Positions 1 through 11,939 of a DNA stretch of 40,136 nucleotides are shown piece after piece; within the stretch, counting starts at the first letter, position 1; the number at the start of each line of letters is the position of its first letter. Made by a program: the position numbers and the translations under genes. Source of the DNA: Schoenoplectus triqueter (Eukaryota; Streptophyta; Magnoliopsida; Poales; Cyperaceae); assembly GCA_964058805.1 (NCBI GenBank), contig CAXKVV010001382.1, forward strand, positions 1 through 40,136. Direction: 5' to 3'. The notes under the pieces were generated by a model. The model did not search any database. It saw nothing but the letters and a program-made list of their open reading frames with translations, and had not been told where the DNA came from.

Positions 1-2150
1 TTAATCTGAAGCACTGACCCCATAGTGCTTCGTGAAGCACCATAATACGACTCTTAAATCTAATGTACATCATGAGTCACATAACATGTATAATAAAACA
101 TATAATGTATGTCATAAATCTAAGATGAATATAAGAGTAAGTTTATCATAAGTCATTAAAATACACATTAAAAAAATTTAATGTTCATTATAAATCATTT
201 AAAATGTATAAGATTTATAATACACATTAATGATATCAATAAGAGTTTGATATCTGAGAAATATTTTCCAGAAGAAAAAGGACCGAACCGTCGTTCAATT
301 ATAATGGTTAATTTTGCCATTCCGTTAAATTTATTAATCAACTCAAAAAACATTCTTAATTGAAAATTTATCTCAAAAAAAATCTTAAATGGAAACTGCA
401 ACGACGGTCGAATGGAGTTTGAAGTTTTTATCTAAGCAAAATGATTGAATTACATCTATTTGATGTTTAACTTTTACCATGGATGGTAGGATTTAAAGTG
501 AACCAACTTATTTAATGATTGAAGACATCAAAATTTTGGATAACCATGACTTACTAAAAACTCCAAAAATGGTTGTTAAAATGTTAAAAATCATATTTTT
601 TTAGTTCAAGTTCTAATCATAATCATATCTATTTAGGCTTATCATAATCAACTTATATGATACTTTTTTCTCGGCTTTGTTAGTTTTGGATAAGAATAAT
701 CACTTAATAATAATATTGTTGTAGTGTAAATAAAATAGTAAATTTCACTAAAAATGCATAACAAGTTGAACTTGAAATATTTTTTAAAGAAATTAAATGA
801 TACTGTTGATATCATTTTTAATTTTTCATAACTACTAAATTAAATGCACTATTACGTGTTATAATATCATTTAGTTATACATATATAGAAGAAATCAAAA
901 CTTTGGAGAACCAGTTTACTGCTTTCAAACTACAATTTAGATGAAATGATATGGAAAAAAATAAATCATGATTTTTAAACAATTATGACCTAATAAAGTA
1001 TTAAAACTTTATAAATATTAGGTGGTACTTTAACAGCAAGTTTTAGATAGAATACCAACCGATCATGTTTATCTCATCTTCCACTAAAATGATATTTTTT
1101 CTTACGACTTTGTTGGTTTGTAATAGGAGATAAAATTAACAATCCTTTACGTGTCATGTTGAATTATACAATGTCGTGTGGTTTACAAAATTAACTTACA
1201 AAAAAATATTAAGTGAAAATTGTAAAAAAAAAATGTATTTAATTTTTTTTTCATGTTTGTATACTTATGAACCATTAAAGGTTCTTCATCATATATTTTA
1301 TACGTTGAAATAAACTTTATTAAAAAAATAGGCGTTTCAATTGAGTTGCTAATTCATAACAGATTAGATGTCCAATTCATGATCTAAGTTATGTATTATA
1401 AATATATAATGACCTAGGTTATGTATTACAATTCATGAGATATGTATTATAAAAAAAAATAGGTGTTTCAATTCAGTTGCTAATTGTCCTAATAATGTTT
1501 ATCTGCTCATATTATGGAATACAACATAAAACTTGGGCATATAAAATCCGGTATTCTCATTTGTACTCATTCCGCTTGAATTCTGACTTCTGAGTCGTGC
1601 TCAATGCCAATGGGAGAGGGACAGACGGCACAACCGTGAACCGTAAAATGATGCATATTTATAAAAGAACCCTTTTAACTTGGTTCTTTTGAAATCATTA
1701 TTCTCGATATTGTTTTAAACTGCGGTCTTATGTCAGGTCCGTTTATATTTTATACAGTGTAATACTACACACATATATATATATATAAATATACATTCAC
1801 ATATTCAATGACGTGTGATATTTTTTTAAATTTTTTATTGCATTTAATTTATGAAATTAATCATATGATATATTTTATATAAAAATTCAAAATTATATTT
1901 TTTATTTTTTATTATTTTTTTTAAAAATAAATGATTAATTTAAATATTTTAAAAAAAAATTAAATATATATCCACTATATAATTCATATATTAAACCGTA
2001 TATATATTCGTATGGTACATTGCCAGAGTTTCTCTCAGGTTAGGCTACAGGTACGATTAGTCTGAAAATACTAATTTTATTTCCTAACCGTAGGGGAGTG
2101 CTGAATTTTGAAATTAAGATATTTACAATTTTATAGAATTGGAAGGGGCT
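1..2150. other. AT-rich intergenic region
   Basis: No gene is visible. The short open frames at 181-401 overlap on both strands, have no splice context and read as chance ORFs. The first 50 bases hold a small hairpin (GTGCTTCGTGAAGCAC at about 27-42) that resembles the terminal hairpin of the foldback family at 20728-21130, so a relic of that family may lie at the window edge. From 1740 to 2020 the DNA is almost pure A/T with TA runs and may be a decayed AT-rich MITE, but I could not define its ends. Confidence 0.5.
1322..1485. repeat. Imperfect direct repeat, ~33-bp units 131 bp apart
   Basis: The segment at 1322-1354 (A-run, then ATAGGCGTTTCAATTGAGTT) recurs at 1453-1485 with two visible substitutions. 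The sequence between them also holds three variants of a TTATGTATTATA-like motif. This looks like an old local tandem duplication in intergenic DNA. No function is suggested. Confidence 0.6.
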
Positions 2151-2433
2151 ATAGATAATACACTTTCGTCTTCCAGAACTCTCCTTTGCGTCCCCTCCGT
2201 CCGCAGGAAGCGCAAAACATCATTTATACAAATGAAAAAATTAATACTGGAAAGCGACTTCACTCTCTCTGTTGCAATTACCCATTAACAACAAAATTAA
2301 GGAACCACCTATTGATCACAGTTCAAAGGTCCCAGTTTACCTCCACTCTTCTCGATTCCTCTCTTTCTCCGCCCGTTCTTGCCTTCTTTATTTTTTACAA
2401 CACTTCGTCTTCCTCCCACCACCTCTGGCACCA

Positions 2434-4737
2434 ATGTTTACCCTCTCTAAACCGTTTCCAAACCCCCACTTTCGCACCTACGAACCCAAAACCAGACCTA
2501 TTACCCCTGTACGAATCTCCAATTCCATTCCAGACCCAAAAACAAGAACCACTCACAAATTCTTTAGTGCCAAAAATACAAGCCAGCCAAGTCACCCAAT
2601 CTATGTCCCCAAACCAGCAAAAGAGAATCGTCTGATACCGACGCTGGGAATGTGGACCCTCTGTGGGCTCGGGTACTGGGTGCAGGGCTTCCGATGCTTT
2701 CCGTGGCTCGGGTTGAACTTCCACCTGGCGCAGGGCATCGGGCTGAGTCCTGGTACACTCCAGCTGGTACAGAACATGAGCAATTTGCCGATGGTTGCTA
2801 AGCCACTCTTTGGTGTCATCTCGGATGCGGTATATATCGGTCGAGCTCACCGGCTTCCTTACATCTCTATTGGAGGTTAATTCTTTCTGTTAATTTCCCA
2901 TTTTTACAATTTATTTTTGGTATTTTTTTATTCCTTTTCATCTGGTATGTCTAAGTTATGCCTGTCGCAAAAAAAAAATCAGTCTTGGTACAACAGTGTT
3001 TACAGCTTCCTTTAATTTGGAAACATTTACGGTGCATTGGTCCTTCTAGAATATGTCAATTTAATTATGTCTCATATTATAAAACGTATTTCCTTTGTGG
3101 TCCGTGCGGTGAAGAGGCCTGAGAGGTGTGCTTTTATATGACTCTTCACATGCAGTGAAGATAATAGTGTAGAATCTATATGTGAATTGTCAATTCAATT
3201 TTCCTGATTTCATCTAATTCATACCAGATATATCAGGTATGTGGGGCTTCCTTTTTCAAGGTCTTGAAAGCAGCAGGTTTGGATTTCAAAAATATGGGTT
3301 TTAAACTAAGCCTCCTTATAGTTTTAATTTTAGATATTCGTTTCATACTACAAGTTGCCACAATATCTCCTTGCACCCATTTCGAAGCAATATGTCCATA
3401 AAATTTGATAATTCTGTGAGTCCATTAATTCAGAAAAGATCAGGAGTTGATATAATGTGCAGATTAAGTTGATTATGATACAATTAGAAAAATTATGTTG
3501 CTTGTGAATTAGAACAAAATAACAGATGGAATCATCATTTGAACGGCCGAAATTAAGTTGTGGCACGGTATCCTCTGATTCTCACTAGTCTCAATTCAAG
3601 TACAAAGGTTTTCATAAAATTTCAAGATAAAATTTAACCCCACCCCCTTGCTATTCCAGATAGAGCAACTTTGCTAACTTTTTTATATATGCAGTTGGTC
3701 TCCAGCTCGTTTCTTGGGCTGCACTTGCCTTCATGCCTGCATCAGCCAACACATTTCCGACTCAGATGGCATGCATATTATTAAGCAATGTCGGTGCCTC
3801 AGTTACAGAAGTAGCAACTGATGCCCTTGTCACAGAATTCAGCCGAACTACCGAAACTGGTCAACTACAGTCGTATGCCTTTATTGCTCTATCGGCTGGC
3901 TCATTACTAGGCAACTTATCAGGCGGATATGTCCTGTTATACACCCGTGACCCAAAACTCCTGTTTCTGACCTTCTCTATCTTTCTTGCACAACAGCTCT
4001 CTCTTTCACTGAGCTCTAAAGAGAGAACATTAGTTAAAAAACCTCTTGGCAAAATACCTCTTCGGGACAATTTGCGAAGCCAGATTTACAACTTTCTACA
4101 AGCACTGGGTGAAGAGAAAATACTCTACCCTCTTTGTTGGATAATTGGTTCAGTTGCATTTGTCCCGCTTCTGTCTGGATCAATGTTCTGTTATCAGACC
4201 CAAATATTAAACCTCGATCCTTCAATTATTGGTTTATCTAAAGTTATAGGCCAATTATTTGTGATATCTGCTACCTTGCTGTACAACCTGAAACAAGTCT
4301 CGTTAAGGAGGCTGGTAACTGGACTTCAAGTAATGTATGCATTTGCTCTTCTATCAGACCTGTTAGTACTGAAACAAATCAACATCTCCCTTGGTATTTC
4401 AAACAAAATCTATGTTCTAAGCTTGTCTGCACTGGCTGAGGCAATAGCGCAGTTCAAGATTCTACCTTTCACTGTCCTCTTTGTAAGTCTATGCCCGAGA
4501 GGTTGCGAAGGTTCATTACTTGCTTTTTTTGCTTCGTGTCTGTGTTTAGCTTCAATAGTGAGTGGTTTTCTTGGGGTAGGATTGTCTTCACTAATAGGTG
4601 TATCATCTGTCAATTACTCGAACTTGCCTCTCGGGATTTTAGTACAATTTTTTGCTGCATTGGTTCCTTTGGGTTGGATTTCTGCTCTGCCATGCAATTG
4701 GAACTCTGATGATAAAATGGTAAAAAAGAAATGCTGA
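2434..4737 (+). CDS. Folate-biopterin transporter (BT1/FBT family), probably chloroplastic
   Basis: Two coding exons, 2434-2875 and 3695-4737, joined by a GT-AG intron that splits a Val codon. They give 494 aa. The family belongs to the major facilitator superfamily and carries folates or pteridines; several plant members sit in the plastid envelope. Visible support: a Ser/Thr/Pro/Lys-rich N-terminus of about 60 residues like a transit peptide, then GYWVQGFRCFPWLGLNF and the LPMVAKPLFGVISDAVYIG loop typical of BT1 proteins. Exon 2 opens with VGLQLVSWAALAFMPAS and LLSNVGASVTEVATDALV, followed by several hydrophobic segments and a basic C-terminus. The ATG at 2434 was chosen because it opens a plausible transit peptide; an in-frame ATG at 2272 would add 54 residues unlike the family. 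Substrate is inferred from family only. It resembles the plastid FBT8/FBT9-type group, but I cannot choose a paralogue. Confidence 0.9.
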
Positions 4738-5966
4738 AAGGATTCAGAAAAAAAAAATGAAAAGAAAGTTAAAAGGGAACAGAGAACTTGAGGGCTCGTA
4801 AGTTTTTTGTACAAATTCCGATCTTAATGCCTCCTATATTATTTAGTTGAATTGTTAAAGGATATTTTTCTTATGGTAGCTTAATTTGTAAATTGCTTAT
4901 CTTTGAAACCTGGCTAACATTTGCATTTTCTTTATACCATTAATTTTGTTATATAATCCCTTCCTCAGCTGGTCATTTTTTTTTGTTCTTTTGAGATGTT
5001 GAAGCTTTTTTACGGTCTCATAATAGTTGCCCAATGGGCCAATGCTGATGGGGCTATTTGAACTATCTTTTATGGGCTTTGTGGTAACAAAATTGTTTCA
5101 GTTTAATTGAGGCCCAATCGAAGCGGACAATAAACGAAGTTCAAAAGCAACTCGCCAGTTCCAAAAATTAAATGCAAACATTTTGCATTTGATTGCCTCG
5201 GAAGAAAGTGAGAACCGAAGAAAATTTCAATAACTTGGTGTTCTTGCTTCAATTTTCTTAAATCTGACATTTTTGAACTCATTCCTGTTCCAAGGAGGAA
5301 AATCGCCCATGATTACGCTACAAAACTCATGAAATGGTTGTTGTGCATGCACCAAATAGGGAATACGTTCTTTCATGCTACCAAACATTTTTTTTGGAGA
5401 TCAATTTTAAATGTCTATAAAAGATCACTCATATGAGTTTCGAATCTGGGACTTCACACTTGAAAAACATTGTCTGTGTCATCAAACCGAAGGTTGGTTC
5501 TCACTACTAAACAAATTCTTGATAAACACCATGCTGGTTATGTCACATTTAGAAAAATGGGCACGGTCATACTACAATAAAATTTTGTACAATTCACAGT
5601 GGTTGCAATTGAAAATTTTTCGATGTATTGTCAAGTCATACATAAATTATATGAAATTTGAAATATAATTAATATATAAGTTTAACAATACGTCTATCAA
5701 TATACTTTTATTTTAAGATTTTTTTATTTTTTTTAATTTTGTATGATATTTTATTATAAAGATTATTAGAACTATGATTTTAATAATGTATACACTATGT
5801 CACTATCATCCTTTGCAAGGTTGAAACTTGGCTGAATTTGTTTGTACAGCCCTCAACTCGACTTTACCGAATATTCGGTATTCAAAATATCATGAAAATT
5901 AAGAAATAATAAATTTTAATGAAAATTTCCTTTTTGATCAATTGATTAGAAATTTACAATGGTTTA
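4738..5966. other. Intergenic; 3' flank of the transporter gene
   Basis: The first ~250 bases are T-rich and probably hold the transporter's 3' UTR and polyadenylation region. The rest is AT-rich without splice-supported coding. An 85-codon open frame at 5411-5668 has no recognisable motif and was not accepted as a gene. Confidence 0.5.
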
Positions 5967-6155
5967 TGTTTAGTCAGGGCCTCAGGGGCGGCGGATCCAT
6001 CCTTGCCCAGGCGTCAGTTGTCCCTCCCCCAATAATTTTTTAAAATAAAAATTAGAAAAATATGTTTATAATGAAAAAAAACAAATTTTGACCCCGCCAA
6101 AACATTAATTTTTGATCCCCTACGTCAAAATTCTGGCTCCGCCCTTGTATTTAGT
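5967..6155. mobile_element. Small hAT-type MITE with an 8-bp target duplication (7/8 match)
   Basis: The element body is 5975-6147 (173 bp). Left end CAGGGCCTCAGGGGCGGCGG; right end, read inward on the other strand, CAAGGGCGGAGCCAG. It is flanked by TGTTTAGT (5967-5974) and TATTTAGT (6148-6155). The GGGGCGGAGCCAG-type terminus and 8-bp duplication are usual for non-autonomous plant hAT elements. There is no coding sequence. Confidence 0.65.
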
Positions 6156-6831
6156 GACTTTTGACTTTTGATTGAATTAAAACTACAGACAAATTTTGTA
6201 AAATGTTATTATATACAACTGTTTGTAAGATAAAAAATATATTCTTTTATCATTTTAATAAATACGGAGGTCATTTTTTTAATTCTAAATTTCAACAAGA
6301 AATTATGTTTTTAATATGTGATCTCCGAGACAGAACATGCTACCTTAGCTTCTAGACTAAACTTTAGTTCTCAAATCAACAGCACAATATCTATTAGCTT
6401 CTTTCAACTTCGAATAATTCCGAATCTTTGCTCCGTAGAGATGCCCAGTTCCAAATTTATTTTATGATTGCTTTGAGAAAATAATAAGAAAAACGTACTC
6501 ACAATCAAAATTTATTGCAAATTACAAATACAAGTCTCACCTTTATATAGCAATATTTTTTTTCTTATCCGAAAAAAAATGTATAGCCCCTTTATTCAAT
6601 TAATGTTTTAATATTTCTTTTGGAGAAGTGAGAAGATTTTTTTTAAAAAGCGTTATACATAGTATTTTACAAAAGTAAGGGAAGTTAACGGAGATTATTC
6701 TAAAGCTATTCTATAGACTAAGTTAGATAATGCACCCAACTTTTATAGTAATGATAATAAGTGCATCTGATTTCTGATGATCTAAATTTAATGATTCCGT
6801 CCGGCTACAATTAAAAACTAGCAAAGATCAG
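6156..6831. other. Intergenic DNA upstream of PSAE
   Basis: AT-rich sequence with no coding signature on either strand. I see no element boundaries here. Confidence 0.4.
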
Positions 6832-6854
6832 CTTATCCACATCAAAAGGATAAG
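6832..6854 (+). promoter_or_regulatory. Paired inverted I-box (GATAA) motif in the PSAE promoter
   Basis: CTTATCC (6832-6838) and GGATAAG (6848-6854) form an inverted pair separated by nine bases, about 205 bp before the PSAE start codon. CCACATGG, an E-box-like palindrome, follows at about 6857-6864. GATAA I-boxes are established elements of light-regulated nuclear photosynthesis promoters. That this pair works here is inference from position and gene identity. Confidence 0.5.
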
Positions 6855-7060
6855 GAGCCACATGGCAACAATGTACTGGTGGGAATCACTTCCAAGGCCC
6901 TTACTCTGGCTGGGGATTTCGCATCAAATTTGAGGCCACCACACGCCGTACTATCCTTCACGCTAAATCCAAACGAGAGACAAAGAGAGGATTCATAACT
7001 AAATTTTTAGGCACCTGGGGGACGAGAGCAGTGCAGTGTGTATTCCAATAACCGAGCTGC

Positions 7061-8137
7061 ATGGCAATCACCAACATGACCTCAGCTGCAACCAGATTCG
7101 TGCTAACGCCATGCGTGGCCGGTACCAACACATCTTCCCCGCGCGTAAATTTTGTCAGCTTTCAGAGAGTACAAAACAATAGGAGAGTCGTGGTCCGGGC
7201 AGAGGAGGGTGCTGCACCGACACCAGCACCACCAGCAGCAGAAGGCGAGGCCAAACCGGCTACAGCCACAAAGCCACCTCCACCACCACCTATCGGACCC
7301 AAGAGAGGAACTAAGGCTAGTACTCACATAGTTTATTCTTTTATTTTTTTTGTTTAAATAAATTACTACTAATTCGCACCTCGTTACAAACATTATGTTC
7401 AATAGTGGGAGTGTAAATGGTTTTTCAATTGGATATATTCTGGTAAAAAAATGTTTATAAGATATCAAATATCAATTGAACATGATTGATTGTTTTTTCA
7501 ACAACTTCTAACTATTAACCAGTATTTAATAACAATATTATTGGGCAATTGCCATTCTGATAAGGTGATAATCAAGAGTTCTGGGTATTCAATGTAATAT
7601 TATTACCGATGTCAGAGCTCAATTTAAGCATTTTTCTAGTTTAAAATTTTTAGTCTGGTAGATAACATCATTCTTAACTTCTGCTTGTCTTTTCAGGTGA
7701 AAATTCTTAGGAGGGAATCATACTGGTTCAATGGAATTGGTACAGTTGTTACTGTTGATCAGGTACAGTTCTTATGCTTCTTCATGGCTAGTCCCAATTA
7801 TTTCGGATGTCTGCACATTATTGAGACATGAATATTCAAATCATGTTGCCCGAATTATTTCTTTCTTCCATTTTTGGGCACAATTTGATACCCGAGTCTC
7901 AGACCCTCTGGTTGGTACCTTTGTTAGCTGTTCTGATACTGGATAGTAACATGGCACATAAAGATCAATACCTTCAGTGAGTATCAATACCTATTACTGG
8001 TTCTTAATTGGTCTGTGCACCTACTTTTTCAGGACCCAAATACCCGCTATCCGGTGGTGGTACGGTTTCAGAAGGTGAACTATGCAGGAGTCTCAACAAA
8101 CAACTATGCATTGGATGAGATCCTTGAAGTGAAATGA
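7061..8137 (+). CDS. PSAE: Photosystem I reaction centre subunit IV (PsaE), chloroplast precursor
   Basis: Three exons, 7061-7315, 7697-7762 and 8033-8137, give 141 aa. PsaE is a small stromal subunit of photosystem I that helps dock ferredoxin/flavodoxin and supports cyclic electron flow. Residues 1-47 look like a transit peptide ending RRVVVRA, followed by the acidic, Ala/Pro-rich N-terminus of mature plant PsaE with a Pro run. The SH3-like core is [20 protein letters not shown], then [20 protein letters not shown] and [19 protein letters not shown], which fits the family from end to end. The first intron begins with GC rather than GT (7316-7317, AAG then GCTAGT) and ends TTTTCAG; only this junction keeps the conserved frame. 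The second intron is GT-AG. A second nuclear PSAE copy is common in plants and may exist elsewhere. Confidence 0.97.
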
Positions 8138-8880
8138 GGGCATTTTGTGTGTTTTTCCTCTTGTATTAGCCAAAAATCTGTGTATTAGTAAAGTTGTAAA
8201 AACACTGCTCCTCCCCTACTCCTTAATGCCAAATTTTTGCATTGCAACATGTCCATAATTTATTTTAACTTGAATTTGTCATTCTCGTCTTTTTTTCTCA
8301 TATGAATTTTAAAATAACGCAAATACGATTGGCTTGAGCTCATTATCTTGAAAAATTATTACAATTTTCCTGATTGTAATATCCCAAGTATTGTATCATG
8401 TTTGTAACATCACCCATCGTCTCTCCCTACAAATATTCAACACTTTATAATTAATCAAAAACACAATTTGAGAATGTAAGTACCATTTTACTCAAAAGAG
8501 AAAATATTATATCATTATATTGAATAAATGACCATTAGTTTGACAAAGTAATATGTTAAGGAAATATATAAACACACATCTTGTATGGAAACTTGATTAT
8601 CTATGAAACACGAACAATATACAACAGTGTAAAAATGAGCAAAAGTTGCAGGACTACAGCCGATCAACAAAATATAGTTTAAAACAAGCAAAAACTGTGT
8701 GTGTGGGGGGGGGGGGGGGGGGCTTCAATACAATATATTAAGATTTCGATATTTCACATAGAATGATATAAGTTCCAGATATCTATGAAGTAGCTAGTAA
8801 GTTTGCGTTGATTACTATACAGAAGGAAATCACAACTCACAAGCCAATAATTAAATCAATATTTCAGGAACAACCAACCT
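8138..8880. other. PSAE 3' flank with a long G-run
   Basis: The PSAE 3' UTR probably covers the first 100-150 bases. After (GT)n a run of about 18 Gs lies near 8705-8722. The rest is AT-rich with no coding signature. Confidence 0.5.
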
Positions 8881-8883
8881 ATA

Positions 8884-9092
8884 GGGGCGTGTTTGGATGA
8901 GTGAAGAATAATGACTTTTTGGGTTAGCTACTATTTTTATTACTACTTTATGTTTGGATGAGAAAATAACTCTTCAAAAACATTGAGTTAGTGGCTATTT
9001 TACTAACCCAACAAAAAGTTGATTTAGCCACTACTACAACTCTTGAGTTAGTAACTATTCTCACTAACCCACTCCCTCATCCAAACACACCC
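8884..9092. mobile_element. ~209-bp MITE, possibly PIF/Harbinger (Tourist-like)
   Basis: Left end GGGGCGTGTTTGGATGAG; right end, read inward on the other strand, GGGTGTGTTTGGATGAGGGA. ATA lies on both sides (8881-8883 and 9093-9095), a possible 3-bp duplication. The GTTTGGATGAG block recurs internally near 8951, and GGGTTAG/CTAACCC segments form further inverted pairs. A GGG...TGTTTGG terminus with a 3-bp duplication suggests the Harbinger class, but the usual TWA duplication is not present, so the class is tentative. The 63-codon frame inside it is not a gene. Confidence 0.6.
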
Positions 9093-9635
9093 ATAATGAA
9101 TGCATTAAAACAAGTTTATCAATATATTCAGCAACCACAAATAACACAATTGATTACTTCCTACCAAAATACCAGCTGCTAAAAGTAATTCACTATGTTA
9201 AAAGAAAGAAAAAAATATATATACTTCTTGCACAAAGGAGAATAATCTAATGACCTTTCTTTCATCTTGCAGCAGCTGATTAGATTTTTTCCATGGGACT
9301 TCTACAGATAAACCACAACAAACGGTAATATAAAGGAACAAGATATAAAAAGACAAACCTTAAAGTGTACAATCAAACTTAGCAAAAGTAAAACATCACA
9401 AATAATAATATATGGAGGGAAAGATAGAATATGACAACAACTAAGCTTAAAAAAAGGCACATTAGTATACAATAAAGACTAGTAACACAACATCAAAACT
9501 GAACAAAACATGGTGTAAATTTTCTACCATCATATCCAACAAAAAAGAACATCAAGTTTCAATTCAACATGACCAGTAAATGGAAGCCATAAAACACTCT
9601 AAAAGCAATGCAGCACAATGCAATGCATTTCATAC
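9093..9635. other. 3' flank of RPL37
   Basis: This lies downstream of the minus-strand RPL37 stop codon and should contain its 3' UTR, probably within the first 200-300 bases below 9635. No other coding signal is seen. Confidence 0.4.
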
Positions 9636-10900
9636 TCATTGAGCTGGAGCTGCTGCAGCTTTCTTCCTTGGAGCAGCTTCAGTTCCTGTAATAAATAAAT
9701 TAGGAAGAATAATTAGGTATAATTTTCATGAGCATGGATACAAGACAGGTGAATCTGAACAAGAAACTGTCAGTTGATGTTCCTAAACCAAAATTGGAAC
9801 TCCAAACAGAAAAAGGTAGAAACCACCAAACTTTTTTTTTTGGGGGGGGGGGGGGGGGCGCTCTAAAATGGATGATCATAAGACAAAATTAACAGAATTT
9901 CAATTAAATATAAAAAAAATAATGTACATACCCTCTTTAAATCCACTCTTGAACCTCCTTGGCAGGTGGCGCAGGTACCTCATCCTTCCTGTACCAGTGG
10001 TCTTTCTCCTTATTGCCTTCACACTCCAGTTATCTAAAGCACAAATATATAACATGATAAACGAATATTGAACACGAATAGATACAATGATTTTACACAA
10101 GTTTCAACTCAACTAACCAGCTTCTCTGCTGCAAATAAAACCAGAAAGCACCAATTATTTGTTGTATAAATAATTAAATATTAAGGAAAACATACGTCTG
10201 AGTAATAAGAATTGGTGTCAAATAAGTTTAGCTAAAAACAATGCTAAGAAGAATAATTATAAACATTACATCTACAGTATATTATAGTAATGGCTAATAA
10301 GCAACCGAATTTAAGTATAATTTTGCCAAATCCACAGATACAGTAATTACATGTGTATTAAACATCTGCATCTAATTTTAGACAAACCCAACTGACCAGG
10401 TATATTTAAAGAGGCTCATATTACTAAATTGCAGCATCAATTAGTTGAAATAAAAATGCAACGCAGAACCAATACAACAAGAAACTTTAGCACACAAGGT
10501 ACCCCAGGTAATTATAAACATGTTAATAGATAATCAAATAGGTCAGATGGTATGTCTATTGGTCTTGGAATGTGTTAAGAGCTTGTTCAAATACCAAAAG
10601 AATTACAAAAATGAAGTACCATTAAACCATCTGGGAAAAATTATAAACAAAAAAAAAGTTGAAGAAAAATAAGAAACATACACTTGCGGATTCGGGCAGA
10701 TGGGTACCCGCATGACCCACAACGGCTCTTCTGTAGGTGAAAGCTCCTCCTCCCGCACCTCACGCAAAGCGTGTGCGTCTTGTTCCTCCTCTTACCAAAG
10801 CTTCCTGTTCCCTTTCCCTGCACGCCATTTTCAAATCTAGGGTTATCACAGCTCAAAGGATTAGGGTTTCCGATAAGCTTAATGCGATCGGATTTACCAT
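9636..10900 (-). CDS. RPL37: 60S ribosomal protein eL37 (RPL37)
   Basis: Minus strand, four exons: 10898-10900 (ATG only), 10682-10817, 9932-10033 and 9636-9685. They give 96 aa, close to the usual 94-95 for plants. eL37 is a zinc-binding protein of the large cytosolic ribosomal subunit. Visible: [18 protein letters not shown], a four-Cys zinc site made of CVRC and CGSC, then [20 protein letters not shown] and [15 protein letters not shown]. The C-terminal tail is Ala/Lys/Pro-rich and ends APAQ. The first intron (80 nt, 10818-10897) directly follows the start codon (ATG then GTAAAT, ending TGCAG). AACCCTA telo-box motifs, common near plant translation-machinery promoters, lie inside this intron. 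RKY is encoded across the second junction (AAG T, then AT). An in-frame ATG further upstream belongs to the intron. Confidence 0.96.
9841..9858. repeat. Poly-T/poly-G run in RPL37 intron 3
   Basis: About nine Ts followed by about 17 Gs lie within the last RPL37 intron (9686-9931). On the RPL37 sense strand this is a C-run followed by an A-run, well away from both splice sites. Confidence 0.8.
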
Positions 10901-11487
10901 TTCGCGATGGTGTTCTCCTCAGTCGCCCCTTTTGGTGTGGAGCTCGGCTCGGCGGCGGCGGTGGGAGCGCGAAAGCCTAAACTCTAGAAAAACAATCTCA
11001 TATTTATATGTGCTCCAGATTGGTGATACCTCACAATTTTTTTTTTATATATAATAATTATTAGTATCTTGTTTGTCTTTTTAAAAATATAATAATTCAT
11101 ATATTTATGTAAAAAATAAGAAAATAAAAATAAAATAATTTTATAATTGATATAAATTTTAATCATGAATACATAATTAATGTAAAATAAATGTAGATTA
11201 AGGGGAAAATTAACATTCAAAATTTAAGAAAAGTTAAAATTCATAATTGATGTCAATCTAAGAAAAAATGAAATAAAATAGAATAATTGTACTCTTAAAT
11301 TATGTAGCATTTCGTGTAACAAATAAAATTGAGAGAAAATTCTAACTTTAACACAAATGATCATAGAGATAGTAATATTATTTGATGAATCACTCAATCC
11401 GATGAGTAATATTAGATCTAAAAATTCAACAAAAAATCTGGACCGTTGCAGGATCAAGACACATATGTGCTTAATAAGGAGTAGAGA
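10901..11487. other. RPL37 5' region and AT-rich spacer
   Basis: The first ~80 bases hold the probable RPL37 5' UTR and core promoter, GC-rich with a CCGCCGCCG run in the sense of the gene. Beyond 10985 the DNA becomes very AT-rich. The 77-78 codon minus-strand frames are low-complexity Ile/Tyr/Lys/Phe strings and were not accepted. Confidence 0.5.
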
Positions 11488-11823
11488 TAATTATATTATT
11501 AATAATAAGAGTGATAAAAGTAAAATTTAAAATTTACGAATGACAGTGGCGCGGAGCAAACGCGTCAATGTCAGTGACGTTTTTGCGTAAAATAATGTAA
11601 ATATGTCACTGTTAGTGACGTGCTTGCTCTTGCTCATCATGATAACGATCTATTACCGTTGGATCAACATCTACCATCACCAAAGACATCACTGTCAGTG
11701 TCGCGTTTATAAAGACCTCACTGCTAGTGACGTGTTTATTCAGCGTCACTACTAGTGGCGCGCTGTCATTTATAGATTTCAAAATTAATTTTTATCACTC
11801 TTATTATTAATAATATAATTATT
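11488..11823. mobile_element. MITE with internal CACTG/CAGTG hairpin repeats (copy A)
   Basis: Terminal inverted repeats of about 60 bp: the left arm TAATAATAAGAGTGATAAAA... through GAATGACAG is matched by the reverse complement of CTGTCATTTATAG... through TTATCACTCTTATTATTA. The GC-richer centre repeats variants of a short palindrome, CACTGNNAGTG followed by ACG and a T-run, about five times between roughly 11545 and 11765. The same family is found at 34661-34994. No open reading frame; outermost ends and target duplication are unclear in this copy. Confidence 0.75.
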
Positions 11824-11939
11824 ATAATTATTATATACAAAAAAATGATGATGTCCGCGCAAAAGAAAACGGGGCCGAAACTAGGCCTGTTTACAAAATA
11901 GGGATGGAATTGTTATTTCATAAGAAAGTGAATCTGCAG

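Noticed and set aside
2186..2635. 149-codon frame overlapping the transporter start, and minus-strand frames at 2395-2850
   Set aside because: These are other-frame shadows of transporter exon 1; only the frame of 2434-2875 continues through the intron into BT1 sequence.
8705..8722. Long G-run as a possible quadruplex regulatory element
   Set aside because: Homopolymer runs recur in this window (8705, 9841, 33828), in intergenic or intronic positions, and look like slippage tracts; no specific role can be supported.
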